A DNA stretch of 64,000 bases from Nansenia antarctica (Eukaryota > Chordata > Actinopteri > Argentiniformes > Microstomatidae), in assembly GCA_963989245.1 (NCBI GenBank), contig OZ022339.1, positions 39,835,000-39,898,999 of the forward strand, written 5' to 3'. Positions within the stretch are counted from its first letter, which is position 1. Each line of letters starts with the position of its first letter. A program made the translations under genes and the position numbers. The notes under the pieces are model-generated. The model searched no databases and was not told where the DNA came from. It worked only from the letters and a program-made list of their open reading frames with translations. This document shows positions 23,431 through 35,085 of this stretch, one piece after another.

Positions 23431-25830
23431 GTGAGATGGGGGGGGGAAGTTGGGTGTCCTCTTTATCGCCACTTGTCAGCTGCAGGCACATTTGTGTTCC
23501 TAGTCTGTCTGTGCCATGCTCTCCATTGTATTCCTTCACACTGTTGCAGCAATTTATTGACCCTCCTCTCCCAATCCATGCCAAACCCTCCATGAAAAAT
23601 AACAATCATCTTAAGCAATGCTATGGCTCCATACTTAGATGCATTTTGATTATCCTCATCCTTTTCATCTCTGGTAATGTACATCCCAATCCAGGCCCAG
23701 CTATTGTTGATCATGCCATCTCTGACCTGTCATTCAATGATTTTTGTGATCGCAAGTCTATAGGCTTTCTACACATTAACATCCGTAGCCTGTTACCCAA
23801 ACTAGACCTGCTAAAGTCCTGGGTACACACTGTTATTCCTGATGTTCTAGCTATTTCAGAATCATGGCTTAAGAACAGTGTTTCCAATCTAGACATCTCC
23901 ATACCAGGACAGAGTGTTTCGTCAGGACAGAGCCACCAAAGGTGGTGGTGTAGTTTTCTTTTTTAAAGACCACCTGCAATGTTCTATCTTAATGTCCAAG
24001 TCTGTCCCCAAACAATTTGAACTGCTAGTGTTAAGGATCAAACTGTCTTCCAATTTCTCTCTCTCTGTCGCTGTCTGCTACAGACCACCCTCTGCCCCAG
24101 CTTGCACCCTAACTGCACTTGGTGTACTCCTGGCCCCACACGTTTCCTCTGAGTTTGTCCTCCTGGGTGATCTCAACTGGGACATGTTCAACCCCCAAGC
24201 TAGACTCAAACAAGTCTGCTGGCCTTGATGGGCTCGAACCCATGTTTTTGAAAGCTGCTGCACCTGTCATTTCCGCTCCCATCACACGGCTATTCAACAT
24301 GTCTTTTGAGCTGTCTGTCTTTCCTCCTGACTGGAAATCCGCGCTGGTCTTTCCCCTCTTTAAAGGTGGCTCTAGCTCCGACCCCAACTGCTACAGGCCC
24401 ATCTCCATCTTGCCGTGCCTGGCCAAGGTCCTGGAGAAGTTGGCTCACAAACAGCTCAGCCACTTCATGGCCTCAAACAACATCCTGTCTAACATGCAGT
24501 CTGGGTTCCGGCCTGGCCACAGGTGCATCACAGCTACCTTGAAAGTTCTGGATGACATTGTCACTTCCTTGGACTCCAAGCAGGTCTGCATCGCTGCCTT
24601 TATCGACCTAGCTAAGGCCTTTGATTCTGTCAACCACTCCATCCTTCTACAGAGGCTCTCCAACATTGGTCTCTCGACAATCTCTTGCAACTGGTTTGCC
24701 AGCTATCTAACTGACCGAGTTCAGCAAGTGAAGACTGAAAACATCTTGTCAGACCATCTTACCATCTCTAAAGGAGTGCCTCAAGGCTCCATCTTGGGAC
24801 CAACGTTGTTCTCAATCTACATCAATGATATAGCAAAGGATGCTGGCAAATCCCAGATCCATCTTTATGCTGACGACACCATCTTGTATTGTGCAGGCCC
24901 TTCACTCCACTCTGCGGCTTCCACTCTACAACTCAGCCTCTCCTCCATTGAGCAGTCTTTTCATCGCCTCCACCTTCTCCTCAACACCAAAAAAACAAAG
25001 TGCATTCTTTTCGACCGGAGACCGGGTGCCAGCAGCCCCCCTAAGATCTTCTGTGTTGATGGTTCCGAGCTGGAGTTTGTCTCTTGTTACAAATAACTTG
25101 GCCTTTGGCTGGACTCATCCCTTTCCTTCACCACCCACACAAAGCACCTGCAGACAAAAGTCAAAGCTCGCCTAAGCTTTTTATACCGGAACAAGGCCTC
25201 TTTCACCCGTGCAGCCAAACATACCCTTGTCAAGATGACCATCCTGCCCATATTTTACTATGGCGATACCATCTATAGGATGGCATCTCAGTCTGCCCTC
25301 AGGAAACTCGACACACTCCATCACTCCGCCATTCGTTTTGCCACTGGTGCGCCTTTCACAACTCACCACTGTGACCTGTACACCCTTGTAGACTGGACAT
25401 CTCTTCACAGCAGACGGCTCTGTCACTGGCTTCATCTTATCTACAGAACCATACTTGGCAAAACACCTCTCTACCTCTCATCCCTTCTGCACCTCTCTCA
25501 CCGCCCCGTCATCGTTCTAAGATCCAGTGATCTTGTCCGACTCACCATCCTCAAAGCCCGTACCGTTGTCGGTCACAGCGCTTTCCGGTTCGCTGCAGCA
25601 CACGACTGGAACACCTTACAGAACACCCTCAAACTCACCGCCCTCACCTCACTCACTGCTTTCAAACAAATCCTGCATCGAACCATAGTCGATCAATGCA
25701 CCTGCTGATCACCGTCTCTCACCCATTCCATAACCCATCACTGCCTCATTTTAAATACCCCTGCTCCACTCCCCCCGCTATCCCTCACCTCCGCCCCCCC
25801 CCCCTCCCCCCAAGAATTGTACAGTTTACC
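23430..25830 (+). mobile_element. CR1-group LINE, internally deleted
   Basis: A 5' coding region with SGNVHPNPGP and FLHINIRSLLPKLDLLKSW (start of the apurinic endonuclease) runs through AVCYRPPSAP and LLGDLNWDM, then jumps at about 24200 to the RT (SAGLDGLEPMFLK). About 200 residues between endonuclease and RT are lost. A frameshift near 23910 breaks the endonuclease, and a TAA at 25094-25096 interrupts the RT. The C-terminal part is open to the natural stop (25706-25708), followed by a pyrimidine-rich 3' UTR. The clade (Rex1-like or other CR1-group) is uncertain. Confidence 0.8.
24200..25708 (+). pseudogene. Reverse transcriptase remnant of CR1-group LINE
   Basis: RT blocks in order: CYRPISILPCLAKVLEKLAH, GFRPGH, AAFIDLAKAFDSVNH, SKGVPQGSILGPTLFSIYIN, and the catalytic YADD (24866-24877). 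A single nonsense codon (25094-25096) occurs where family members have an aromatic residue before LGLWLD. After it the same frame continues open through RFAAAHDWNTLQ to TGA at 25708. It is nearly complete from RT block 1 onward but cannot give a whole ORF2. Confidence 0.8.
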
Positions 25831-26824
25831 AGAACAGATTAAATAACTTGAAATATGAATTTGCATCAAGAAAAAAAAAACATGTCTGTTAAATAAATGC
25901 AGCAAGGTGACATTATAATTCACAATGGGGCGACTAACAAAATTCAACATTTCAGAGACTGCTATTACTGGCTATTACTGGCTCCTAAAATGTCTTGCCT
26001 CAAGCACGTCTTGGCCTACGCATTCTGGCGTTGTTGTTGATATTTGTAAGCAGGAAATCACCCTATTGTGTATGGCAATGTCATCTTGCTGAGTCTACCT
26101 TTAAGATTAAGAGTCAGCTCACATTCATATATTTAGTGATGCAGTCCTACATAGGCTACTCTATCACACCAACACTGTCTAAAGTCAGTGGTGAAAACTA
26201 GAATTAATTCATTAGGAGAACCTAGGGGCAAACCCAGGGGCAAATTGAATGCTAAAATTACATCATTTTATATAATTATACATGCTATCCTTTCCTTACT
26301 TAGCTACTTTTTTTTATTCAATCGTTGCTCGTCCACAGCGAATCACAACAATTACATTATTGAAACTCTGTCTACCAGACTACCAGAAGACATATTGTAT
26401 ATTAGGTTCCCTTTTATTTCAGTTATTTTACATTGCAAGTTCAGAGTGATACAATGGTTGAGAAAAAAGCTGCCTCAACAGGGTTAAAAACATGTTTTAA
26501 TTTGGGCTAAACACCATTGATATCACACAAATGCCGGTGCAAGAATGGATGACTTCACCACATTCAAATAGCAGTAGGCAGATGGTTTCAATAATGGCAA
26601 GCTAGGAGGAATACTGAACTCCAAGCCTGTGATATTGAGGAGAAAGCAACCATACCGCTGTGCCATAAAATGTGTATGGTTCAAGACTGCCATCTGGCGG
26701 AGAGAGATTGTGTTGGACCATGCATAGGAAGGAAGTTGACTGTTGTCGTCATTCATCCTGCCTTCAATTAAGACAGCAAAGCATAATTTTGATCTGGCTT
26801 AAACTTCCCATGTTGCACCCTCTG

Positions 26825-26829
<5 letters not shown>

Positions 26830-26863
<34 letters not shown>

Positions 26864-26870
26864 GGGGGGG
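26830..26870 (+). repeat. (GT)n followed by G run
   Basis: About 14 GT units, then GGGTGGGGGGGGGG. Confidence 0.9.
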
Positions 26871-27057
26871 TAATGAATAAAGCAGAGGCAATGCGCTTCC
26901 CCTATTGAAACTCAAATAGGCATGGATAATCTATCACATAGTACCTATTATCAGACCCAAATAAATTTAATTATGAGCGTATTATTCTGTAATGCAAAAC
27001 AGGAATAGTAGGCAGTATTTTATATTATGTAATGCATTTTTAATTCTGTCACAACCA

Positions 27058-27740
27058 CATACAGACATGGACAAATTTGTTGGTACCCTTTGACAAAAAA
27101 AAAAGGAACCCACAATTTTCTCTGAAATAACTTGAAAGTATCCATCATTGTTTATTCCATATTTAATAGAAATCAGACTTTGCTTTAGATTTTTTATTCA
27201 ACAGAATATTTTAAATAATAAAACAAATGCAAATGAAATGGACAAAAATTATGAGACCCATAACCTAATATTTTGTTGCACAACCTTTAGAGGTTATCAT
27301 TGCAATCAAGCGATTTCTGTAGCTCTCAATGAGACTTCTGCACCTGTCAACAGGTAGTTTGGCCCACTCTTGCTGAGCAAACTGCTCCAGCTGTCTCAGG
27401 TTTGAAGGGTGCTTCTCCAGACTGCATGTTTCAGCTCTTTTCATAGATGTTTAATAGGATTCAGATCAGGGCTCTTAGAAGGCCACTTCAGAATAGTCCA
27501 ATGTTTTGTTCTTATCCATTCTTGGGTGCTTTTAGCTGTGTGTTTTGGGTCATTATCCTGTTGGAGGACCCATGACCTGCGACTGAGACAGAGCTTTCTG
27601 TCACTCGGCAGTATATTTCGCTCAGAATCCCTTAATAGGCTTGAGATTTAATTGTGCCCTGCGCAGATTCAAGGCACCCCGTGCCAGGCGCAGCAAAGCA
27701 GCCCCAAAACATAACCGAGCCATACCAAAGGCATGCAGGT
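27058..27740 (-). mobile_element. Tc1-like transposon relic A
   Basis: Begins with ACAGACATGGACAAATTTGT, a known type of fish Tc1 TIR. Antisense transposase sequence follows (CATTATCCTGTTGGAGGACC is the antisense of the conserved Q-x-D-N-D catalytic region). It ends in unrelated DNA near 27740 without a right TIR. Confidence 0.7.
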
Positions 27741-28269
27741 ATACATGAGAAAATTACTTTTAATTTCATCACTTTTCAGGACGAATGATGCATTGTTTCA
27801 ACGAGCTGTAAGGATACTAACACATTTGTTCACATCTGTATATGGTAGGATATCCATCACAGTTTGACTGATGATGGATATTGATTGAATGTTCCCTCAT
27901 CTTACAATCTTCTCTCTCAAGGGGAATAATTCTATTTTTAATTCAAAGGCTGTTGCCATTAATGCTGTGCAATCAATTAATTCATTTCCATTGCACATCA
28001 AAAGGAACACACAGGAACCCCTTTGTATGTGTCACAACCCATCTGTTTGCCAATTCATCTTCAGCATGATAGCATAATCTCGGGTCATTATTTATAATTT
28101 GTTTACAAAACAAATGGAGACATTTAGAATTGTCTATCTTGCACTGAACACAGGAATGATGTGAATTGTTCAGTACCCACTGCATCTCTAGTGACCATTT
28201 CAGTGTGGTTACAGTAAATTAGTTATATAAGCAGAGGGAACCATACTACCGCACACCTTTGTTGACCAC

Positions 28270-29130
28270 TTTTGCTGGTTGTGTGAAGTTTACATTTTCT
28301 CTCAGGAAAGATGCATCTCTAACCATAATCCGCAAGTGTTAAAGACCATCACTCGGCCATCAACCGGCCACACACAGGAGCAACGTTTCTGACCGGGCAG
28401 TCAGAAAGTTAGTCAGAAGAGTAGCCCAAGAGCCAAGGACCACTCGATCAGAGCTCCAGAAAGACCTGGAAGCAGCGGGTACAGTTGTCACAAAGAAAAC
28501 AATAGGCAATGCCTTCCACCGCCATGGCCTCCATTGGCGATCACCCTGGAAGACTCCATTACTGAAGAAAAGGCATGTTGAAGCTTATTTAAAGTTTGCT
28601 ACAGAACATTTGGAGAAGCCGTTTCTCTTCACATGGTACTGGTGGAATCCAAATGATTGAAGTGAATATGAATGGAGCCATGTACCAGGAAATTCTTGAA
28701 AAGAATCTGTTGCCATCCACCAGGATGATGAGTATGAGACGTGGTGGGTGGATCTTCCAGCAGGACAACAATCCAAAACTTACTGCAAAGGAAACTCTCA
28801 ATTTGTTCAAAAGGAAGAAAATAAAGGTGTTGGACTGGCCTAGTCAATCGCCAGACTTAAATCGAATATAAAGTTTGTGGAAGGAACTGAAGATCAATAT
28901 TCACCAGGGGGCCCCAGGAATCTACAAGATTTAAAGACAATCTGTGTTGAAGAGTGGGCCGAAATCCCACCTGATCACTGTGAGAGATTAGTTTTTTCAT
29001 ACAGGAAGCGCCTTGAAGCTGTTATTGGAAACAAACTGCCCAGGCTGTGGGCTAGCACAATCTTGTGATGCACAGATGACACAGATACAAACCCTGTTGG
29101 TAAAGTTATTCCAGTTAAGAGCATGACCAG
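28270..29130 (+). mobile_element. Tc1-like transposon relic B
   Basis: A different Tc1 family in plus orientation. The helix-turn-helix part is recognisable at about 28380-28560 (SVRRVAQEPRTTRSELQKDL-like). The catalytic region GGWIFQQDNNPKLTAKET and VLDWPSQSPDLN lies at about 28745-28865, with a stop soon after in the published frame and a final part at 28880-29065. Frameshifts and stops make it inactive. No TIR pair is visible. Confidence 0.7.
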
Positions 29131-31691
29131 GTCCAAAAGTTAAACTGCAACCTATTTAGTAGCCTTTTTCAGTATGCAAGATCAGAGGGTTTTGCAGTAT
29201 GCCAAATTTATGAAAATTGAGTATACTCAAAATGTGTACTAGACGGATACTAGATTTTAGGAGGTATGTAGTGAACAACATGGTTAAGCCAGGGATGTCT
29301 GATTTCTCAGTATGAATGAGGTATAATATGTTGAAAATGAAACGTGTCTCTTCTTGAATACATTTAACTAAACACATTCATACATTTTAAATCACATGCA
29401 ACTCTACTTTCTGGCTATGTGTTACTATGAGTTACAGTCCTAATCAGTGTGACTTCTATCTGGATGCATTAAATAATGTTAGAAACATCAATAGATACAT
29501 ATTCCTCAGCCTAAGCACTCTTCACATTGACAAAGTTGAGGGTGGGCATCTTACTCCAGTAATAATGGTCTTATATCACATATTTCTCATTCTGCACACC
29601 AACTCTTCTGAGGGATTTGGATGTTAAATTCAGGACTTTCCACAAGGCCCGGTAATTAATCGTTGTTGGGGTTTATTTCTACTCACCATCCTCTGGGCCT
29701 CTAAAAAAAATACTTGTCATATTTATAATTAAGCCTTTGTCCCAAGCACAAAGCGATTGACTGGTGGTTGACTAATCATTACATTGTTCCTCTACCACAG
29801 TCACCATTTGCTTATGTAAGGAAGTAGTTATGGAGGTCTAAGGGCTCTATGCAGTAAAAAAAGAAATGTGTTGTTGTTAAGTTGTATTCACTGTGCCCAC
29901 TTTTTTGTAGAGTACATTGTTCACTCTTCCAGTATGAATGATGTCATGATGTAGTTAATGACTTTACTCTGACATCCTGTCACAGAGTTCCAGCCTAAAT
30001 TGATCATAGGTGAGGACCAAATCACATTTATTTCTGTTTTCTTACCAGGTGGCATACTGAATGGTGCCAAAAACATTTTAAAGAGTTAAAACAGGTAATC
30101 AAATAGCTTGGTCATTTTGTATGCAGAATTATACATTCTGTAATTAATTTGCCATTAAGATTTGATTGATGTCCCTTTGCTTTTAGAAGCAGACATCAAG
30201 CTATAATTAATCCCTGTATTGCACTCGCAGCACTGTTTCATTACGGTAAACAGATGCTAATTTAGCTGCAGAATTAGTTCCCAGAACATAAGTATGTAGA
30301 ATATCAACAGACAACAACTTGATGGGAATTTGTCCTCCAGAGTATGAGGACAATGCATGCATGGCTAGCGGAAAGCAGATTGTTGGTTAATATGTTGTGT
30401 AGTTGATGTGTGACATGCAATGCTGTATCATACTCTTCCTTACAGTAGACAAGACAGAGATCTTAATACCAGTTAAGTTATACTGTTAAAAACACTGTTA
30501 CTTATACTGTAACTCGTTTTAGTAACATACTACATTATTCATACTGAGAAAACATCATCTGTAGCTCAACCATGCTGTCCAGTTTTTTGTTACATTTCTC
30601 TACAGCCCCTCTTACTGTACCTGCTCCATTGAATTGTGGGACTTAACTCTGAATTTACTTCCAGAAAAGTGTGCATACAGTACTACATAGAAAGGCAAAT
30701 CTAGTCTGCCATCCTGGTATTTTACAGTACAGGCAGTACTCAGTTTTGGGAAATTATGCATACTGCAAATCTTGACCACAGGATGAAGGTTCATTCACAG
30801 TTTTAGATTAACCATGTACCATGTGGATTAAATTCCTCTAAAATGTGATATAGACACAAATGTATTGATATACCCAGGGTCTCACTTGTCAAAATCTTCA
30901 CTCAGCAAGAACGACATAGACCCTCAGTACACATTGGACATTCAAAAAAGGATATTTATTATTTTTTACATGAAAATCTAACTAATGCATATCAACAAAA
31001 GATTTACTGTATCTAGTAAGGAAGGTAGTAAGGAAGACAAAGCACCTTCCTATTTACATATTCTTGAAAAAACTACAAGGAATGAAATTACAATATCAAA
31101 ATGTGCTTGGCTCCGCCAGTTCAAGGGATCAGTGCACATAAGTGGAATCTGTACTGAAATCACACATTGGTCATACTGCATGATTTACAGGAACATCTAC
31201 CTCAGGATTCAGCCTGAGGTGAATAGCTGGAGGACAGGACAAGTAAGAATATGAGATATGACTTAATTTTGAAGTCAGTACAACATTTTTCATGAGCACC
31301 AATGTGTTCTTTGCCTCCATGACAATGCAATCTAGGTTGACCCTAACCCTAACCCAGAGCACATAATGTACTGGACACAATGAAATCACAAGCTGCAATA
31401 TGACAAACGTTTGGATTAAGTGCCGACTACTGTATGTTGCTGTTATGTTGGGAAATTGTCCTCACTGTCAGGGCTGTTTTTGCAGGTAGAAAGAAATTCA
31501 TCCTATGTGTTGTTTTTGTTATATTGCCAATAACAATCCAATCTGTTCTGATCTGTAAGGGGGAGTGGAAAGGGGTCCAAGGACATTGCCATAGGATTCG
31601 TTTGGAATCTGTTGATGCTTGATATTGCCTTTCTCTCAGTCTCGCTCCATTTTGACACAAAATGGCCACCTCCACACAGCTCAGAAGTACC
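29131..31691. other. Intergenic; probable SUPT7L 3' UTR at right end
   Basis: No gene recognised in 29131-30950. A minus-strand AATAAA at about 30953-30958 is a plausible poly-A signal for SUPT7L, giving a 3' UTR of about 0.74 kb (30930-31691). Confidence 0.45.
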
Positions 31692-34300
31692 TCACATCTT
31701 TTTCATGCGCTTCCTAGGCCTCTGATTGAAGACAGGCGAGGCGCCCATAAGGGAGTCGGGCGAATGCGAGGAGTAGCTGCCGTCTGACACTGTCCCTCCG
31801 GGCGTGGTGGCCATGCCGCCGGCCTCACTCATTGTGGACATGGGCTCCCCCTCCTCAAACACATCGCCTCCGAGGTGGCCTGACACCTGGCCCTCCACAC
31901 TGTCCTGGGGCTCCATCTTCACCTGTGACAGGTGCCACAAGGGGGAGCTGTTCGCCCCACCGCCGCCTGTAAGTGACCATACAAGACAGAAGAGTTTCTG
32001 CGAGTCACAGTATGAAATAATTCCCCTTCCACCCTTTTTGTGACCACATCTATGTAACAGAGTTTTTTTTCATCAAATATACATAAGCAGAGTGGAATTC
32101 CACTATTGTTTTTAAGAAGTTCACGATGAGCATGATGAGTATCCTGGGTGTTTACCTGAGGGATGTGGTGAATGCTCCCCCTCCAGGCCTCCAGCAAGCC
32201 TCTCGCTGGGAGCCCCCAGTACCCCCATTGGCAGGGCTTGGTCACCTGAGGCCAGGTCCGCCTCGGGCTCCTCGCTGATGGGAAAGGAGATGTCACTCAT
32301 GGGCTCTTCTTTGATCCTGGGGGGCTTGGAGTCCTCCTGGGCCTTCTCTGGGTTCACCAGCCGCTCATACTCCTCCGACAGCTCCTTGCTGACCTAGGGG
32401 CAATGTAAAAGGGGGAAAGAGAGTTATCAGTATGGTGATCAGAGAGCTCCTTGCCTTTCTGGAAACAGCCCAAATGTAAACAAAAACCAGGAAGATACAT
32501 CAGCAAGAAGGATAATGCAATCAACACCATAAAAATGCACATTAATTCCATGTGATTACTATCATAACAACATACTGGTGCCCATTTTGGACATTTCTGC
32601 AATGACACAAAAACAGGTCAAGCCATTTTTTTGACATTACAGCCTGATAAAACAATGTTTAAAAGACCCTCACCTGGAGCATGTAGCTGTGGTAGTCTTT
32701 GATGCGCACCTGCCAGAAGCGCTGCAGGGCGAGCACGCTGCCGATGCCCACCTCGTGGAACACCTGCTCCACAACATCCGGGAAGGGGGTGGCACCAATG
32801 CGGGCCTCGCGGTCCACGGCCACCCGCAATAGGTGGCTGATGCGCAAGTAGTGTTCATGGGTTAGGTCGGTTAGGGTCTCCAGCACACTCTCCTGGGCCG
32901 ACTCGAAGCCGGCATGTGCCAGGACGGTGGCCACTGACTGGTACAGCAGCTGCCTGCAGGAGGGCCAGCTTAGCTCAGTGACAGGCTCGCCTTTGCCTCT
33001 GAAAAAGGGGAGGGGTTAAGAGGGAGGGGATAAGAGGGACAGGGAAGGCAAGAGAGAGATGTAAAGAGAGAAAGAGAAGAAGAGGATTGAGAGAGAAGGG
33101 AAGTTTAAAAGAGAGAGAGAGAGAGCAGAGGCAATCTACAGCATTCACTACATATTTTTTAATTCATCTCATATTATTATTTTTTGCTAAAGCATAATTA
33201 TTATGACATGCTGTTTAGGGATGGGCATGAGTACTCGAACAGATGTTAAAACTTTTCAACAAAAGAATCTTCAACCAGAGTTGTAAAATATTTTTATAAG
33301 CCTTTATAAACTTTTTCTCACCTCTCCGCTGTTCCGACACTCTGTTCTCAGTCCCGCACACACATACAGATACACATCTTTGCTGGTCTTGCCATTACTC
33401 TAAAGCTGTTACTCTAAATTTGGTTGTGTTTCTGACTAGTTAGAGTAGACTCATAAACAAGTGTTTGCTTTGATTTGGTTAAGCAGTAGCTTCTATTAGA
33501 CTACAAATAAAGCCAATGAGTTATAGGGTTTTGGATAGATTCATTAACTACCATATTCTGAGATGGTTTGGCTGATACATTTTATCCATAAATGTTATTT
33601 TATCTGTACATTTTCATCTCATCGCTCACACATTGCAACTCAACGTCTTTTTCCAAATATAAATATGAGTACTCGAAAACAAAACATGCAGGTGCTCGAA
33701 CAGTCAAAACTATTTGAAGGCCCATCCCTAGTCCTGTTCTCTGTTCATTTCCATTTAGGCAGACACACAATTTAATGCAATTCAGTGATCATGTCATCTT
33801 TTCTAAATATAAGAGTTGATTTTTATGTAAGAGAGATCAACAAAAAACCCATATGCGCCAGAAGCACTCATCTCTTACTTATAGAAGTCGCTCTCAGGGT
33901 CACTGTGAAGGAGCTGGAAGGGCAGCAAGGGGGCCTTGCTGTCGAGGGGCAGCAGGTCATCTGGAACAGCCGGTGGTGTGGGCGGTCGCAGGGGCAGAGG
34001 ATCTCCTTCCTCCAGCCTGCTGCTACTCTCTGAGGGGGTCATGCCCTGTGCCTGGGCTGCAGCCAGAAGGGCGCGGAGGCGTCGGGTGTGCTGGCACAGC
34101 TGCACAGTGTGGATGGTGAGGCTGCAGGGCTCTGAGGGGATGTCCAGCATGGTGGTGGGACGGGGGCGTTGTGCCGAGGGCTGGTGTAAGGGGGGGTCCT
34201 GCATCTCCACCGAGCGGAACTCACGCTGGAGCAGGTCGAAGGAACTGCGGCTGGGGGGTGCCCCGGCTGGTCCGGGAATCTCTCCCCAGTAGCGCATCAT
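31692..34300 (-). CDS. supt7l: SUPT7L, SAGA complex subunit (STAF65-gamma)
   Basis: Four coding exons: 33879-34300, 32674-32998, 32156-32393, 31692-31966, all with GT-AG borders and matching phases (2, 0, 1), giving 419 residues (human is about 414). The start MMRYWGEIPG fits the family N-terminus. Exon 1 has the conserved TMLDIPSEPCSLTIHT and the DDLLPLD and HSDPESDFY blocks. Exon 2 encodes the Bromo_TP-type histone fold (about residues 150-235: CRQLLYQSVATVLAHAGFES to RDYHSYMLQ-like end). Exon 3 has the acidic KEEPMSDISFP region, and exon 4 the SSPLWHLSQVKMEP and basic RPRKRMKKM tail. Family knowledge: a nuclear structural subunit of the SAGA/STAGA histone acetyltransferase coactivator, pairing through its histone fold with TAF10. 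A likely 5' UTR acceptor lies near 34356. It is head to head with SLC4A1AP, as in human. Intron 1 carries a hAT element. Confidence 0.95.
33216..33730. mobile_element. Non-autonomous hAT-like element in SUPT7L intron 1
   Basis: Ends TAGGGATGGGCA and GGCCCATCCCTA are inverted repeats (11 of 12). Subterminal GAGTACTCGAA motifs occur near both ends. The flanking 8-mers (ATGCTGTT, GTCCTGTT) share their last five bases, consistent with an eroded target duplication. No coding content. Confidence 0.7.
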
Positions 34301-35085
34301 CCTGACAGGACCAGATGACTTGCTCAGCTCAGGTTCTCGAATGAGGTTCTGGAACTGACAATGGGTAAAAGGAGGTATAACTATACATGTTTTATGCAGA
34401 TCCCTTGCTGGTTTAGTGCCACCATGATTAACTACCCACACCTCCCATCAGTAGCACACACCGTGCCCAACAACACATACACACAAGTGAGGTAGCTATT
34501 TATTTCGTTTTCAAGTTGGTCTGGAAAAGTCTTCTTCATAGTTTATACATTAATTGTAAATTAAATGTTTTAGCAACATCATGTAAGTGTAGCTAACTAC
34601 ATAGCTAGCTAAAACTCAACCAATGATCCAATCTGCAGGCGCAGGAGGGGTGGGTGAACAAAACAGAACCGGCAATATCTAGTATCATTCAACATTTATC
34701 TTGATCACTTCACATATCACCGCCATTTCATATTATGTTCAATAATACCACTCACAGTATTTGCAGGGATGGAAAGTGAAGTTCACATGAACACAAATGC
34801 TGCTCCAAACCACAGGCTTTGAGACAGTCCGTGTGATAAAACAAACCGTGTACAAAACTTGTACTATTGAGCTAGTTCCCTAAAACAATTGTAACTTATA
34901 ATGTTATATTATAGTCATATGTGCTGTTTAGTTATCCGTTTTTTATTTTTTACGTGTGGTGTAGTTTATGAAATAAAGAGTTATTGTTTTTGTGGGATAA
35001 GATTCAGAAAATGTATTTACACTTACAGTGTTCATTTTATTCAGACTAGCGCGGCGGACGAATTTGACAGCCGTACCACATAAAC
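34301..35085. promoter_or_regulatory. Bidirectional promoter region SUPT7L / SLC4A1AP
   Basis: 785 bp separate the two divergent start codons. CpG-bearing sequence sits just before the SLC4A1AP ATG (GCGCGGCGGACG at about 35050). A probable 5' UTR acceptor for SUPT7L at about 34356 implies its first non-coding exon lies further right. No TATA box stands out. The role is inferred from arrangement, not from a tested motif. Confidence 0.5.

Noticed and set aside
31337..31355. CCCTAACCCTAACCC, telomere-like
   Set aside because: Only about two and a half units; chance or a tiny interstitial remnant.
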